From: Bacteroidia bacterium
GTDB taxonomy: Bacteria > Bacteroidota > Bacteroidia > Chitinophagales > Saprospiraceae
Assembly: GCA_030429045.1 (NCBI GenBank)
Contig: JAUIEA010000003.1
Span: 1 to 64,000, forward strand
Direction of reading: 5' to 3'
DNA length: 64,000 nt
A program made the translations under genes and the position numbers. Below, in pieces: positions 24,925 to 33,270 of this stretch. The notes below the pieces were generated by a model. It had not been told where the DNA came from and did no database searches. It was given only the letters and a program-made list of their open reading frames with translations. The first letter of the stretch is position 1. Every line of letters begins with the position of its first letter.

Positions 24925-25344
24925 ATGTCGAGTCTCCAACCCCTCCAGGATGAGGAGGGCAATCCATTAAGCCCAGGGCTTCCCGAACATATCAAGAACT
25001 TCCTGATCGATATCGACGGTACGATCTGTGACGATATTCCCAATGAAGAGCCGGAACGAATGGCGACCGCCAGGTTGTATCCGGATGCATTGGTCACCAT
25101 CAACAAATGGTATGAAGAGGGGCATATCATCACCTTCTTTACATCCCGGACCGAAGAACATCGAACCGTGACCGAGGAATGGCTGAAGCGACATAAATTC
25201 CAGTATCACGGACTGCTCATGGGTAAACCCAGAGGCGGGAACTACCACTGGATCGACAATCATATCGTTAAAGCCACCCGGTATCTAGGCAAGTTCACCG
25301 ACCTGATCGATGCCAAACGAACCATTCAGGTCTTCAAGGAATGA
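24925..25344 (+). CDS. HAD-like hydrolase, BT0820-type
   Basis: A 139-residue soluble protein. It has the HAD motif I FLIDIDGTICDDI, then a motif II-like strand IITFFTSRTEEH and an IDNH motif near the C-terminus (YHWIDNHIVKATRY). It resembles small Bacteroidota proteins that databases label 'phosphoheptose isomerase' or BT0820-like; the sequence itself supports only a HAD-type phosphatase core. The start at 24925 (MSSLQPLQDEEGN) is preferred to 24895. It is followed by a glutathione peroxidase. Confidence 0.75.
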   Translation: MSSLQPLQDEEGNPLSPGLPEHIKNFLIDIDGTICDDIPNEEPERMATARLYPDALVTINKWYEEGHIITFFTSRTEEHRTVTEEWLKRHKFQYHGLLMGKPRGGNYHWIDNHIVKATRYLGKFTDLIDAKRTIQVFKE

Positions 25345-25392
25345 ACCGGATCAGGATCTGTGATGTTGTCTGGTCCTAATCCAATTAACAGC

Positions 25393-25971
25393 ATGAAACT
25401 TCTCCTGACCCTACTCCCTTTTCTCGGCTGGCTGACCGGTGCCAGCTATACGATCCACTCATCCATTCCACCCGCCTCCGCGGTCGAGCAGGCATCTGCC
25501 TCTTTCTACGATCTGACGGTGGAGGACATTGATGGTGGCATGCTCCAAATGGCCGACTTCAAAGGCCGATACGTCCTCTGTGTGAATGTGGCCTCCAAAT
25601 GTGGCTATACCCCACAGTATAAAGACCTTCAGGCCCTTTCCGAGCAGTTTTCGGATCGCCTTGTGGTGATCGGGTTCCCTTGCAATCAGTTTTTGGGGCA
25701 GGAGCCGGGTGACAACACGGAGATCAAGGGATTCTGTGAAAAAAATTACGGGGTCACCTTTCCCCTGACGACCAAGATCGATGTCAAAGGAAAGGACCAA
25801 CATCCAATCTATCAGTGGCTGACCACTCAAGAGATCAATGGCTCGAGCAGTCACGAGGTCAAGTGGAATTTTTACAAATTCCTGGTGAATCCGGAAGGGA
25901 AATTGATCGGAGTTTATCCGAGTAAGGTCAAACCTCTAGACACCGAATTGACTTCGATAATTCAAGGTTAA
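25393..25971 (+). CDS. Glutathione peroxidase family protein, exported
   Basis: A 192-residue Cys-type peroxidase with a signal peptide (MKLLLTLLPFLGWLTGAS). Family motifs: VLCVNVASKCGYTPQYKDLQ (peroxidatic Cys at the position of selenocysteine), VVIGFPCNQFLGQEPG (Gln of the catalytic tetrad and a possible resolving Cys) and VKWNFYKFLVNPEGKLIGVYPS (Trp and Asn). Such enzymes usually use thioredoxin. It reduces peroxides, here probably in the periplasm. A second, unsecreted paralogue is at 54821-55315. Confidence 0.93.
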   Translation: MKLLLTLLPFLGWLTGASYTIHSSIPPASAVEQASASFYDLTVEDIDGGMLQMADFKGRYVLCVNVASKCGYTPQYKDLQALSEQFSDRLVVIGFPCNQFLGQEPGDNTEIKGFCEKNYGVTFPLTTKIDVKGKDQHPIYQWLTTQEINGSSSHEVKWNFYKFLVNPEGKLIGVYPSKVKPLDTELTSIIQG

Positions 25972-25990
25972 GTGTACCGAATTTGAATCT

Positions 25991-26025
25991 ATAAAAAAGG
26001 CTCCGGTAAACGGGGCCTTTTTTAT
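25991..26025. terminator. Bidirectional rho-independent terminator
   Basis: AAAAAAGGCTCCG and CGGGGCCTTTTTT pair with one G-T, loop GTAAA, with A and T runs on either side. It lies 20 bases after the glutathione peroxidase stop. Confidence 0.88.
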
Positions 26026-26242
26026 AGTCTATTTCACAGAAGTCAACATCGCTTGATCATGTGTGCTGCATTATAAGGTGCATTATTTTCTTTTTGGCAG
26101 CCTGCGAGCCAGGTCACATCAGTATTTCATGTTTGGCATCGCCTTCCACCAGAGAATTCGGTGTCTTACCGTTTTTTTGGCAACCAGAATAGGTATTTAA
26201 AAACCATTAAAATGGTTTCCTGAAAACTGATGATCTGAAATT

Positions 26243-26262
26243 CCCAGGGTTAAAACCCTGGG
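26243..26262. repeat. Perfect 20-bp palindrome
   Basis: Arms CCCAGGGTT and AACCCTGGG around a central AA, followed by CTACG. The same word is familiar as a dispersed intergenic palindrome in environmental bacteria. Only one copy is in this window. Confidence 0.7.
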
Positions 26263-26684
26263 CTACGTTTGATCCGTTAAAAAACGGACAAAAGATTACT
26301 GTAATGATCCTTGCGGTTCGGATACGGACCTTGAACACTCGGGATCTGGGTCCAGACGACTCTGTCTGGATCCAGACCCAGGAGCACTGCGGGCGTCAGG
26401 GCCACACTTTGGCGACCTGATTGTATAAACTCATAAACCTATAAACCCCTCAAAACCTCCTCAACGCCAAACTCATACACTTGAGGTATTGCGCCCCTTC
26501 GGGGTTTATTTGAAGACGGAATCAATTTTTTCTAATCGACGATATCCGGTCTTGGTTCGGAGACGATCCATAAACACTTCAGGTAAAACATTTGCGCCGT
26601 TGAGTCATGGCTTTTCCCCTCATAACCTCCTCCACTCATAACCTTATAAACTTCCTCCTCGACTCATAACCTCCAAACTCCCTC

Positions 26685-26702
26685 CCCCGCGAGCACTCGG
26701 GG
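26685..26702 (-). terminator. Possible sucA terminator hairpin
   Basis: CCCCGCGAG and CACTCGGGG can pair into a GC-rich stem 28 bases past the sucA stop. On the minus strand it is followed by GGGAGGGAGTTTGG, so no strong T-run. It shares the word GAGCACTCGGGG with the terminator at 32648. Confidence 0.4.
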
Positions 26703-26729
26703 CTGAAGCTTAGGCGGGCAAGCCTCCAC

Positions 26730-29477
26730 TTACTTCCGACCGGCCTCAAACGCTTGATCAATCAACTCCCGCTGCTGCTTGTCATGGATCTTGTAGTGAC
26801 CCGTTGCCGTTGATGCAGCAGGTTTCCGAGAGATGGGCCGGAAGGTCTGACAGCCCGCCTGCAACAGGAGAAAACTCCAGGCACCCATGTTGAGCGGCTC
26901 TTCCTGAACCCAGCATGCTTCAGCCCCCTTGTATTTCTTCAACAGGTTGTTCACCTGAGCTTCAGGATACGGATACAACTGTTCGATGCGGCAGATCGCG
27001 ACATCCTGATGACCCTGGTCCAGTTTTTCCTGGAGAAGGTCATAGTAAACCTTGCCCGAACAGAAGATCACCCGTCTCACTTTTGCGGTTTTCTTCTGCG
27101 CAAATGCCGGATCGTCGTAGGTTTCCTGAAAGCGAGTGCCCGGTCCCATCTCCTCTACCCCGGAAACACAAAGCGGATGCCTCAGGAGGGATTTGGGAGA
27201 CATGACCACCATGGGTTTTCGGAACGGCCGATGCAACTGACGCCGCATGGCGTGGAAGAAGTTGGCCGGGTTCGTGATATTGGCGACCGTCACATTGTGC
27301 TCCGCACAACCCTGGAGGTATCGTTCGAGGCGTGCACTGGAATGCTCCGGGCCCTGGCCTTCATAGCCATGAGGCAACAACATCACCAGGCCACTCATCC
27401 GTTGCCACTTGGATTCTCCGGCGTAGATAAACTGGTCGATGATGGACTGTGCACCATTGCTGAAGTCGCCGAACTGGGCTTCCCAGATCACCAGTGAATG
27501 CGGCGTGGCCTGTGCATACCCATATTCAAAGCCCAGTACTCCGAATTCGGAAAGCAGGCTATTGTAGATGAAAAAACGGCCCTGATGATCACCGAGTTTC
27601 CCCAGGCGGTTGTACTCCTGATAATTCTGGTCGTCATACATGACCGCATGACGGTGAGAGAAGGTTCCTCTCTTGGCATCCTGCCCGGACAATCGCACAT
27701 TGAATCCTTCCAACAGCAGCGAGCCATAGGAACTGAGCTCACAAAGTGACCAGTCCAGCTTATTCTCCTTGATAGCCTTATCCATATTGCGAATGAGGCG
27801 ACTGACCTTGCTCAACGGTTTGAACCCATCGGGGATCGTGTGCAAGTGATTCAGGACCTGCTTGATCCGTTTCAGGTCGACTCCGGTCTCTGGAGACTCC
27901 AGATAATCCTCCGGCGTCGTCTTCTTCTTCAGAGCCCGCCAGGCCTCTTCCGGCTCCTGATAGGTATAGGGCAATGGCTTCTCCTTGGCTTCGTCCAGCC
28001 GACTCTGGAGGAAGTCCCAATAGGCCTTTTCCATTTCTTCGGCCAGCATGGCGTCCAGTTTGCCATGTTCCTGGAGTTGCTTCAGATAGATCTCCCGTGG
28101 ATTGGGATGGTCCTTGATGATCCGATACATCTCCGGCTGGGTAAACTGTGGGTCATCCCCTTCATTATGCCCGTGTTTCCGATAACAAACCATATCGATG
28201 AAGACATCGGCATTGAAACGCTGGCGGTATTCTGTCGCCAGCTCGACCGCCCAGACCACGGCCTCCGGATCATCCCCATTTACATGGAACACGGGTGCCT
28301 GGATCATATTCGCGGCAGCCGTGGAATAGGTCGATGTGCGGGCATCATCAAAATCCGTGGTAAACCCGATCTGGTTATTGATGACGAAATGTATGGTGCC
28401 ACCTACCCGATAACCGGACAGCTGGCTCATCTGAGCCGTCTCATAGACGATTCCCTGGCCAGCGACCGCAGCATCTCCATGGATCAGAATGGGTAATATG
28501 GCATCGTATTCACTGTTATAGAGAATGTCTGCCTTGGCCCGGGCAAATCCCATGACCACGGGATTGACCGCTTCCAGGTGAGATGGATTGGGTGCCAGTT
28601 TCAGTTGCATGATCTTCCCGCCGGCATAGGGTACCTGGGAGCTGTAGCCCAGGTGGTATTTGACGTCGCCGTCGCCAAAACTCAGATCAGGCACGGCGGT
28701 GCCTTCGAATTCGGAGAAGATCTGCTCATAGGTCTTGCCCATGATATTGGCGAGTACGTTCAGTCGACCCCGGTGTGCCATGCCGATCACTACTTCTTCA
28801 ACCTTGCCTTCAGCGGCCTTCTGGATAATGGCATCCAGTGCAGCGATGGTGGTTTCACCACCTTCCAGGGAGAATCGCTTCTGTCCGACATACTTGGTAT
28901 GCAGGAATCGTTCAAAGCCCACGGCACCATTCAGTTTCTCCAGGATGCGGCGCTTCTTGTCCAGGCTGAACCCGTACTCCTTCGGATCTCTGGATTCGAT
29001 CTTTTCCCGAAGCCAGTTGCGGCGTTCCCTGTTCAGAACATGGGTAAACTCAAACCCGATATTGCTGGCATAGATGTCGTGAACCCTGTCCAGGATCTGC
29101 CGGAGGGTTGCCGTTTCGCCCAGGCCGATCTCCTTGCCTGCCCGAAAAGAACGGTTCAGATCTGCTTCTTCCAGTCCATAATCGGAGAGATCGAGATGCG
29201 GTTTCCGGTCACGTCGCTGGCGGATGGGGTTGGTGGTCGACAACAGATGACCGCGATCCCGGAATCCGTGAATGATGGCCATCACCCCGAATTCCTTGGC
29301 ATCGATGGCGGAAGAAGCACCGTTGGCCTGGCCATTGGCGACTGTGCCACCAAAATCAAAGCCACGGAAGAAGGCCTGCCAGCCATCATCCACGGAAGAA
29401 GGGTCCTTCACATATCGCTTGTACATCTCATCGATGAAGGAAGGATGGGCATTAAAAACTGAAGAATAATCACGCAT
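26730..29477 (-). CDS. sucA: 2-oxoglutarate dehydrogenase E1 component
   Basis: A 915-residue thiamine-diphosphate enzyme, the normal length. It decarboxylates 2-oxoglutarate in the TCA cycle and passes the succinyl group to E2. The N-terminus has the E1o helix (YSSVFNAHPSFIDEMYKRYVKDPSSVDDGWQAFFRGF). Other landmarks: FERFLHTKYVGQKRFSLEG, EVVIGMAHRGRLNVLANIMGK, the TPP-binding region ILIHGDAAVAGQGIVYET...HFVINNQIGFTT with HVNGDDPEAV, RKHGHNEGDDPQFTQP and GQGPEHSSARLER. E2 is not adjacent. The E3 subunit (lpdA) is in this window but far away, at 57722. Confidence 0.97.
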   Translation of the reverse strand: MRDYSSVFNAHPSFIDEMYKRYVKDPSSVDDGWQAFFRGFDFGGTVANGQANGASSAIDAKEFGVMAIIHGFRDRGHLLSTTNPIRQRRDRKPHLDLSDYGLEEADLNRSFRAGKEIGLGETATLRQILDRVHDIYASNIGFEFTHVLNRERRNWLREKIESRDPKEYGFSLDKKRRILEKLNGAVGFERFLHTKYVGQKRFSLEGGETTIAALDAIIQKAAEGKVEEVVIGMAHRGRLNVLANIMGKTYEQIFSEFEGTAVPDLSFGDGDVKYHLGYSSQVPYAGGKIMQLKLAPNPSHLEAVNPVVMGFARAKADILYNSEYDAILPILIHGDAAVAGQGIVYETAQMSQLSGYRVGGTIHFVINNQIGFTTDFDDARTSTYSTAAANMIQAPVFHVNGDDPEAVVWAVELATEYRQRFNADVFIDMVCYRKHGHNEGDDPQFTQPEMYRIIKDHPNPREIYLKQLQEHGKLDAMLAEEMEKAYWDFLQSRLDEAKEKPLPYTYQEPEEAWRALKKKTTPEDYLESPETGVDLKRIKQVLNHLHTIPDGFKPLSKVSRLIRNMDKAIKENKLDWSLCELSSYGSLLLEGFNVRLSGQDAKRGTFSHRHAVMYDDQNYQEYNRLGKLGDHQGRFFIYNSLLSEFGVLGFEYGYAQATPHSLVIWEAQFGDFSNGAQSIIDQFIYAGESKWQRMSGLVMLLPHGYEGQGPEHSSARLERYLQGCAEHNVTVANITNPANFFHAMRRQLHRPFRKPMVVMSPKSLLRHPLCVSGVEEMGPGTRFQETYDDPAFAQKKTAKVRRVIFCSGKVYYDLLQEKLDQGHQDVAICRIEQLYPYPEAQVNNLLKKYKGAEACWVQEEPLNMGAWSFLLLQAGCQTFRPISRKPAASTATGHYKIHDKQQRELIDQAFEAGRK

Positions 29478-29625
29478 GATCGCGTACTTTACGGGTTCAA
29501 AGGAGGACTAAAGATCGGTTGGCGCGGCAAAGATCGCTGCCTTTCCCGGATGCTGGCAATGATTCACCGAGTTTCTTTCGTGAAAAATAATGCCAAAAGG
29601 CCTTTTAAAGTTGTAAAACAACAAC

Positions 29626-29633
29626 TATCTTTG
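29626..29633 (+). promoter_or_regulatory. -7 box (TATCTTTG) of rpsT
   Basis: A perfect TAnnTTTG, 22 bases before the rpsT ATG. A TTG-containing stretch lies upstream (around 29602-29613). Confidence 0.65.
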
Positions 29634-29655
29634 CCCTCCGTTAAGAAAAAACAAT

Positions 29656-29910
29656 ATGGCAAACCATCAGTCCGCCAAGAAGCGCATGCGTCAGATCGCT
29701 GTTCAGCGTCTGCGTAACAGATTTTACAAGAAGAGCGCTCGTACGGCGATCAAGAACCTGCGGGCAATGACCGTGAAGAGCGAGGCCGAGTCCTTCCTTC
29801 CCAAGGTGATCTCCATGGTTGATCGTCTGGCCAAGAAGAATAACATCCACAGGAATAAGGCCGCCAACCTCAAGAGCAGCCTGATGAAGCACGTCGGTCG
29901 ACTGGCTTAA
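29656..29910 (+). CDS. rpsT: 30S ribosomal protein S20
   Basis: An 84-residue highly basic helical protein that binds 16S rRNA early in 30S assembly. The N-terminus MANHQSAKKRMRQ and the segment NLKSSLMKHVGRLA at the end are typical of S20, as is the size. It is monocistronic, with a strong Bacteroidota promoter 22 bases upstream and a rho-independent terminator 20 bases downstream. Confidence 0.97.
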   Translation: MANHQSAKKRMRQIAVQRLRNRFYKKSARTAIKNLRAMTVKSEAESFLPKVISMVDRLAKKNNIHRNKAANLKSSLMKHVGRLA

Positions 29911-29930
29911 TTCCCGTCTCGACATTCATC

Positions 29931-29969
29931 AAAAGCGTGTCTTTCCCCCCGGAAGGACACGCTTTTTTT
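29931..29969 (+). terminator. rpsT terminator
   Basis: GCGTGTCTTTCC and GGAAGGACACGC form a 12-bp stem (one G-T), loop CCCC, followed by seven Ts. Confidence 0.9.
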
Positions 29970-30164
29970 ATGCCTGAAATCCCCCCCAGCACCATGAAAA
30001 CAGCGGCCATGCCCGGGTGCCGTTAGTTGCTGACCACCGGACCAGGGAACACAACTCATCCAGATTTCTGCATTGGCTTTTCTGCTCCGGACTCCGGGCC
30101 GATCGAGCCTCTCTGGCCTGATTCCGCCCAAAACGGGTCCGGGTTCGTTAATATTCTCTTAAAA

Positions 30165-30180
30165 TACGAAATCATTCGTA
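30165..30180. promoter_or_regulatory. Operator-like dyad 1 (TACGAA-N4-TTCGTA)
   Basis: A perfect inverted repeat with arms TACGAA/TTCGTA and spacer ATCA, upstream of the BlaI-family gene. The second identical dyad begins 30 bp downstream. BlaI/MecI repressors bind short dyads around their own promoter, so this is probably the autoregulatory site. Confidence 0.75.
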
Positions 30181-30194
30181 GATGCGTTATGAAG

Positions 30195-30210
30195 TACGAA
30201 AGACTTCGTA
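30195..30210. promoter_or_regulatory. Operator-like dyad 2 (TACGAA-N4-TTCGTA)
   Basis: Same arms as dyad 1, spacer AGAC. It abuts a TATACTTG sequence at 30211-30218, which resembles a -7 box, so a repressor bound here would block RNA polymerase. Confidence 0.75.
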
Positions 30211-30218
30211 TATACTTG
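30211..30218 (+). promoter_or_regulatory. Probable -7 box (TATACTTG) of the BlaI/M56 operon
   Basis: One mismatch to TAnnTTTG, directly after operator dyad 2 and 18 bases before the repressor's ATG. Confidence 0.45.
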
Positions 30219-30235
30219 CAACAGAAACAGCAGCT

Positions 30236-30625
30236 ATGTCCCAAACGCAACATCCCCTGCCCACCGATGGCGAACTGGAAATCCTCCAGATCCTCTGGGA
30301 AAAAGGCCCCGTCACCGTTCGCCAGGTCAACGAAGCCATGAACCTGTTACGGCCAGTGGGGTATACCACCACCCTGAAACTCCTCCAGATCATGGATAGC
30401 AAGGGACTGGTCAGCCGGGACAGCTCCCAGAAGATACACGTCTACGCAGCTGCCCTCCCTCCCGATCAGACCCGTAAAGCCCTCCTGGACCGCTTTCTGG
30501 AAACCACCTTCCAGGGTGCTGCAGGCGAGATGGTCTTGCAACTGCTGGGCGGACACCGGACGACAGAGGATGAATTATCCAGGATCCGCAAGATGCTGGA
30601 TCATCAGGACAACCAAAATGCATAA
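30236..30625 (+). CDS. BlaI/MecI-family transcriptional repressor
   Basis: A 129-residue winged-helix repressor. The domain reads PTDGELEILQILWEKGPVTVRQVNEAMNLLRPVGYTTTLKLLQIMDSKGLVSRDSSQKIHVYAA, then a dimerisation helix region (RKALLDRFLETTFQGAAGEMVLQLL). This matches BlaI/MecI regulators, which are inactivated when a partner M56 membrane protease senses a signal. The partner gene follows five bases later. The start at 30236 (MSQTQHPLP) was chosen over 30182 because the longer frame would run through the operators. Confidence 0.93.
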   Translation: MSQTQHPLPTDGELEILQILWEKGPVTVRQVNEAMNLLRPVGYTTTLKLLQIMDSKGLVSRDSSQKIHVYAAALPPDQTRKALLDRFLETTFQGAAGEMVLQLLGGHRTTEDELSRIRKMLDHQDNQNA

Positions 30626-30630
30626 CGGCT

Positions 30631-32625
30631 ATGATCAGCATCCAATCTCTCCCCCCGATTGCCGAAGTCCTCGGTTGGACCTTGATCCATACCCTGTGGC
30701 AGGGTATGTTGATCGGCCTGGTAGTGGAGCTCATCCGCAGGCAGTTACCCACCCGGGCCAGCAAGGCCCGCTATGCCCTGGCCTTCTCCGCCCTGAACCT
30801 GCTGTTGATCCTGGCGGTGATCACCTTCCTTCTCCAGGATTGGCCGGCACAAACCGTCAGTCCACTGGCTGACACCGGTGCCAGTTCACCCATCCTGCAA
30901 ACCTCCGGCACGGTCAACACGACTTCGATCGATTCCGGATCTGACCTCTCGGAATGGGTCCCTTTCCTCACGCCTTTATGGCTGGTGGGATATCTCCTGC
31001 TCCTCCTCCGCTTCTTCGTCGGCCGGCTCAGCTTGCTGGGCCTTCGCCTGCAGGCAACAGAAATCCTGGATCCGGAATGGACCACCCGATTTGCCCGCCT
31101 GTCCGACCGTCTGGCTATTCGCCGCAGGGTTCGCCTGATGGCCTCGCCCTTCAGCTCCGTTCCCATCACTTTTGGCTGGATCAAGCCGGTTATCCTGCTC
31201 CCCATCGGACTGATCAACCACCTGAGCCCCCAGGAAGTAGAGGCCATCCTCATTCATGAACTGGCCCATATCCAACGCCGGGACTACCTCTGGAACACCT
31301 GGCAGCAATGCCTGGAATGCCTGTTCTATTACCACCCGCTGACCTGGTGGCTGTCCAGACAGATCACCGATGAACGTGAACACCTCTGTGACGAGATCAC
31401 CCTCCAACAGGACGCCAATGCCCTGACCTATGCCAAGGCACTGCTTCATATCCAGGAGTGGCACACCCTCCCCCGACATGCCGCCCTGGCGGCAACGGGC
31501 CGGAAAGATGCCCTCCTCCATCGTATTCAACGCATTATTGATCACTCCGTAAACCCTGACACCATGCAACGTAAATGGCTTATCCCCATGCTGATGACCA
31601 TCCCCGCCATTGCCATCGCTCTGATGGCCTGGATCCCTTCTGCTGAAGGCATCTCTGATGGCTCACCTGAATCACCGATCACCGAACTGCGGGACAGTGT
31701 TCCCGAAAAGAAGATCGTCCGCAAGGAGATCCACAAAGAAGTTCAGAAGATCGTCGAAGAAAATGACGGTGTTCGTGAAGAGGCCACTTTTGAAAACGGC
31801 AAACTCACTGAATTGAAAATCAATGACAAGACCGTTGCACCTAAGGACTACGGCAATCACAAAGACCTGATCGACCGGATGAGTAATCATGCCACCCGGC
31901 TTGCGCCTCCTGCCCCGCCTTCACCCCCTTCTCCTCCTTCCCCACCCGGTGCCCCGAATGTGATGGAGGAAGAGGTGATGGAATGGACTACGGAAGACGG
32001 CAGCCAGGAAAAACGGATCATCATTCGAAAGGAAGGACATCCCGGACAGAAAGGCGAAAAGCGAATGAAGAAAATCATCATCGACGGGGATGACGAGTCC
32101 AATATCTGGATCGAGAAAGGCGATCATGGAGATACAGAACACCGGATCGAAATCATTCGAGAGGAAGAAAGCATCGATGGCGAAGGCAACCAGGTATTCC
32201 GATTCAAGAGCGGTGGCGATGACCATCGTCACAAAAAAATGCGCATTGAACGCGAACTGGCCGAGCACGACCGGACAAGGGCCCATGAAGATCGTGTCAT
32301 CTTCTTCAACGACAACAAAGACAACCTGGAGCGCCAACTGGAAGTGGTGATGGATGGCCATGCACCCCATGTCATCAAAGACTTCACCTTCTTTGGTGGA
32401 ATGGGCGGATCTGTCCACGAACAACTGACCGCAAAAATGCTCCAGGAAGGGTTGATCGAGAGCCGGAATGATTATAAATATGACCTCAGTACCAAGCGAC
32501 TGAAGATCGATGGCCGCCGCATGCCGGATGCCGTCCACCAACGCTATCTGAAGCTGGTCGAATCCGCTACCGGCAAACAAATGACCTCCAAGGATCGATA
32601 TCGGGCCGATATCGACAACGACTGA
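30631..32625 (+). CDS. BlaR1/MecR1-like M56 membrane metallopeptidase with unusual sensor region
   Basis: A 664-residue membrane protein. There are about four membrane segments in the first 320 residues and a cytosolic zinc-protease site HELAHIQRRDY (about residue 208), with the downstream EREHLCDEITLQ motif, as in the M56 family. A membrane helix near residues 313-332 leads to the extracytoplasmic part. That part lacks a penicillin-binding domain. It has a charged EVQKIVEEN region, a linker of repeated Pro-Pro-Ser (about residues 428-443), then a highly charged Asp/Glu/His/Lys region with repeated KRIIIRKEG/KKIIIDGDD-like segments, and a C-terminal ~90-residue end (FTFFGGMGGSVHEQL...). It probably senses an envelope signal and triggers BlaI removal. 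The signal is unknown. Confidence 0.88.
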   Translation: MISIQSLPPIAEVLGWTLIHTLWQGMLIGLVVELIRRQLPTRASKARYALAFSALNLLLILAVITFLLQDWPAQTVSPLADTGASSPILQTSGTVNTTSIDSGSDLSEWVPFLTPLWLVGYLLLLLRFFVGRLSLLGLRLQATEILDPEWTTRFARLSDRLAIRRRVRLMASPFSSVPITFGWIKPVILLPIGLINHLSPQEVEAILIHELAHIQRRDYLWNTWQQCLECLFYYHPLTWWLSRQITDEREHLCDEITLQQDANALTYAKALLHIQEWHTLPRHAALAATGRKDALLHRIQRIIDHSVNPDTMQRKWLIPMLMTIPAIAIALMAWIPSAEGISDGSPESPITELRDSVPEKKIVRKEIHKEVQKIVEENDGVREEATFENGKLTELKINDKTVAPKDYGNHKDLIDRMSNHATRLAPPAPPSPPSPPSPPGAPNVMEEEVMEWTTEDGSQEKRIIIRKEGHPGQKGEKRMKKIIIDGDDESNIWIEKGDHGDTEHRIEIIREEESIDGEGNQVFRFKSGGDDHRHKKMRIERELAEHDRTRAHEDRVIFFNDNKDNLERQLEVVMDGHAPHVIKDFTFFGGMGGSVHEQLTAKMLQEGLIESRNDYKYDLSTKRLKIDGRRMPDAVHQRYLKLVESATGKQMTSKDRYRADIDND

Positions 32626-32647
32626 TTGTTTACGTTTTCTGGAATTC

Positions 32648-32680
32648 GCCGGCCCCGAGCACTCGGGGCCGGCTTTTTTA
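32648..32680 (+). terminator. Terminator of the BlaI/M56 operon
   Basis: GCCGGCCCCGAG and CTCGGGGCCGGC form a 12-bp perfect stem with a CA loop, followed by six Ts, 23 bases after the stop codon. Confidence 0.92.
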
Positions 32681-32780
32681 TGGGAGGAGTTCTATGCGCT
32701 ATTTCGCAATCAATCAGGCCAGGACAAAGTCGGAAAGCGGAAAGCGGAAGATCGAAGGAACCCAGCCTGCGGCTGGCAGA

Positions 32781-32865
32781 CAGGAACACACGAGCTGCTC
32801 ATTCGGTATTCGGTACTCGGCGTTCGGCCATTGCCTCAGGCCCTTCACCATTTACCTTTTACCAG
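32781..32865. repeat. Dispersed repeat block A
   Basis: Aligns with 33173-33270: both start CAGGAACACA, continue GCTCATTCGG and variable (T/G)(A/G)TTCGG words, then GCGTTCGGCC, and end CCCTTCACCATTTACC and CTTTTACC. The copies differ by substitutions and short indels, so they are diverged. Confidence 0.75.
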
Positions 32866-33020
32866 AAAGAGCGTTATTTCGTGATTGGGTTATTTCAAAG
32901 GAAAGACCATAGAACAATGAAACTCTGAAATCAGGAATGAGGAACACAATACGTACACCCTCCTTGCTGAAATATATACATCTACCTCATGTAATCATTC
33001 CCGTCACTGGATCACCAATA

Positions 33021-33039
33021 TGACGGTGAGACACCGTCA
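33021..33039. repeat. Hairpin 1 of a covarying pair
   Basis: TGACGGTG and CACCGTCA around AGA. It has the same architecture as 33089-33107, differing in a compensated base pair. Confidence 0.7.
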
Positions 33040-33088
33040 GTATTCATCGATCAAGGAATAGGAAAACATGGAGCCTTACGTCTTGCGC

Positions 33089-33107
33089 TGCCGGTGAAAC
33101 ACCGGCA
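33089..33107. repeat. Hairpin 2 of a covarying pair
   Basis: TGCCGGTG and CACCGGCA around AAA. Compared with 33021-33039, an A-T pair has become a C-G pair while the stem is kept. Confidence 0.7.
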
Positions 33108-33172
33108 CCAACGTCCCTCTTTTTGAGTTGCTGGCAAGAGATTGAAATGGCTCACATGACAAACTGTGTAAT

Positions 33173-33270
33173 CAGGAACACAGGATTTGCTCATTCGGCG
33201 TTCTGTATTCGCCACTGGGCGTTCGGCCGTTGCCCCAAGCCCTTCACCATTTACCCTTCGCCTTTTACCT
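33173..33270. repeat. Dispersed repeat block B
   Basis: Second copy of the block at 32781-32865, slightly longer through extra TTCG-containing words. Same orientation, about 390 bp away. Confidence 0.75.

Larger units (their letters stand above)
26026..26729. other. 700-bp non-coding region rich in inverted repeats
   Basis: No gene is visible. It holds a perfect palindrome at 26243-26262 (CCCAGGGTT arms), a TCCGTT/AACGGA hairpin at 26273-26288, a nested inverted repeat at 26344-26390 (TGGGTCCAGAC against GTCTGGATCCA), a GCCCC-TTCG-GGGT hairpin near 26493-26503, and C/A-rich word repeats (ACTCATAACCTC variants) at 26428-26480 and 26635-26680. Near the sucA 3' end, 26685-26702 forms a CCCCG...CGGGG hairpin that may end that transcript. 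Confidence 0.75.

Noticed and set aside
28578..29462. Plus-strand open frame of 294 codons opposite sucA
   Set aside because: Antisense to a clearly identified gene, with no domain, signal or promoter; a by-product of codon bias.
30236..32625. Beta-lactam resistance locus
   Set aside because: The repressor/protease pair resembles BlaI/BlaR1, but there is no penicillin-binding sensor domain and no beta-lactamase or PBP2a gene nearby.
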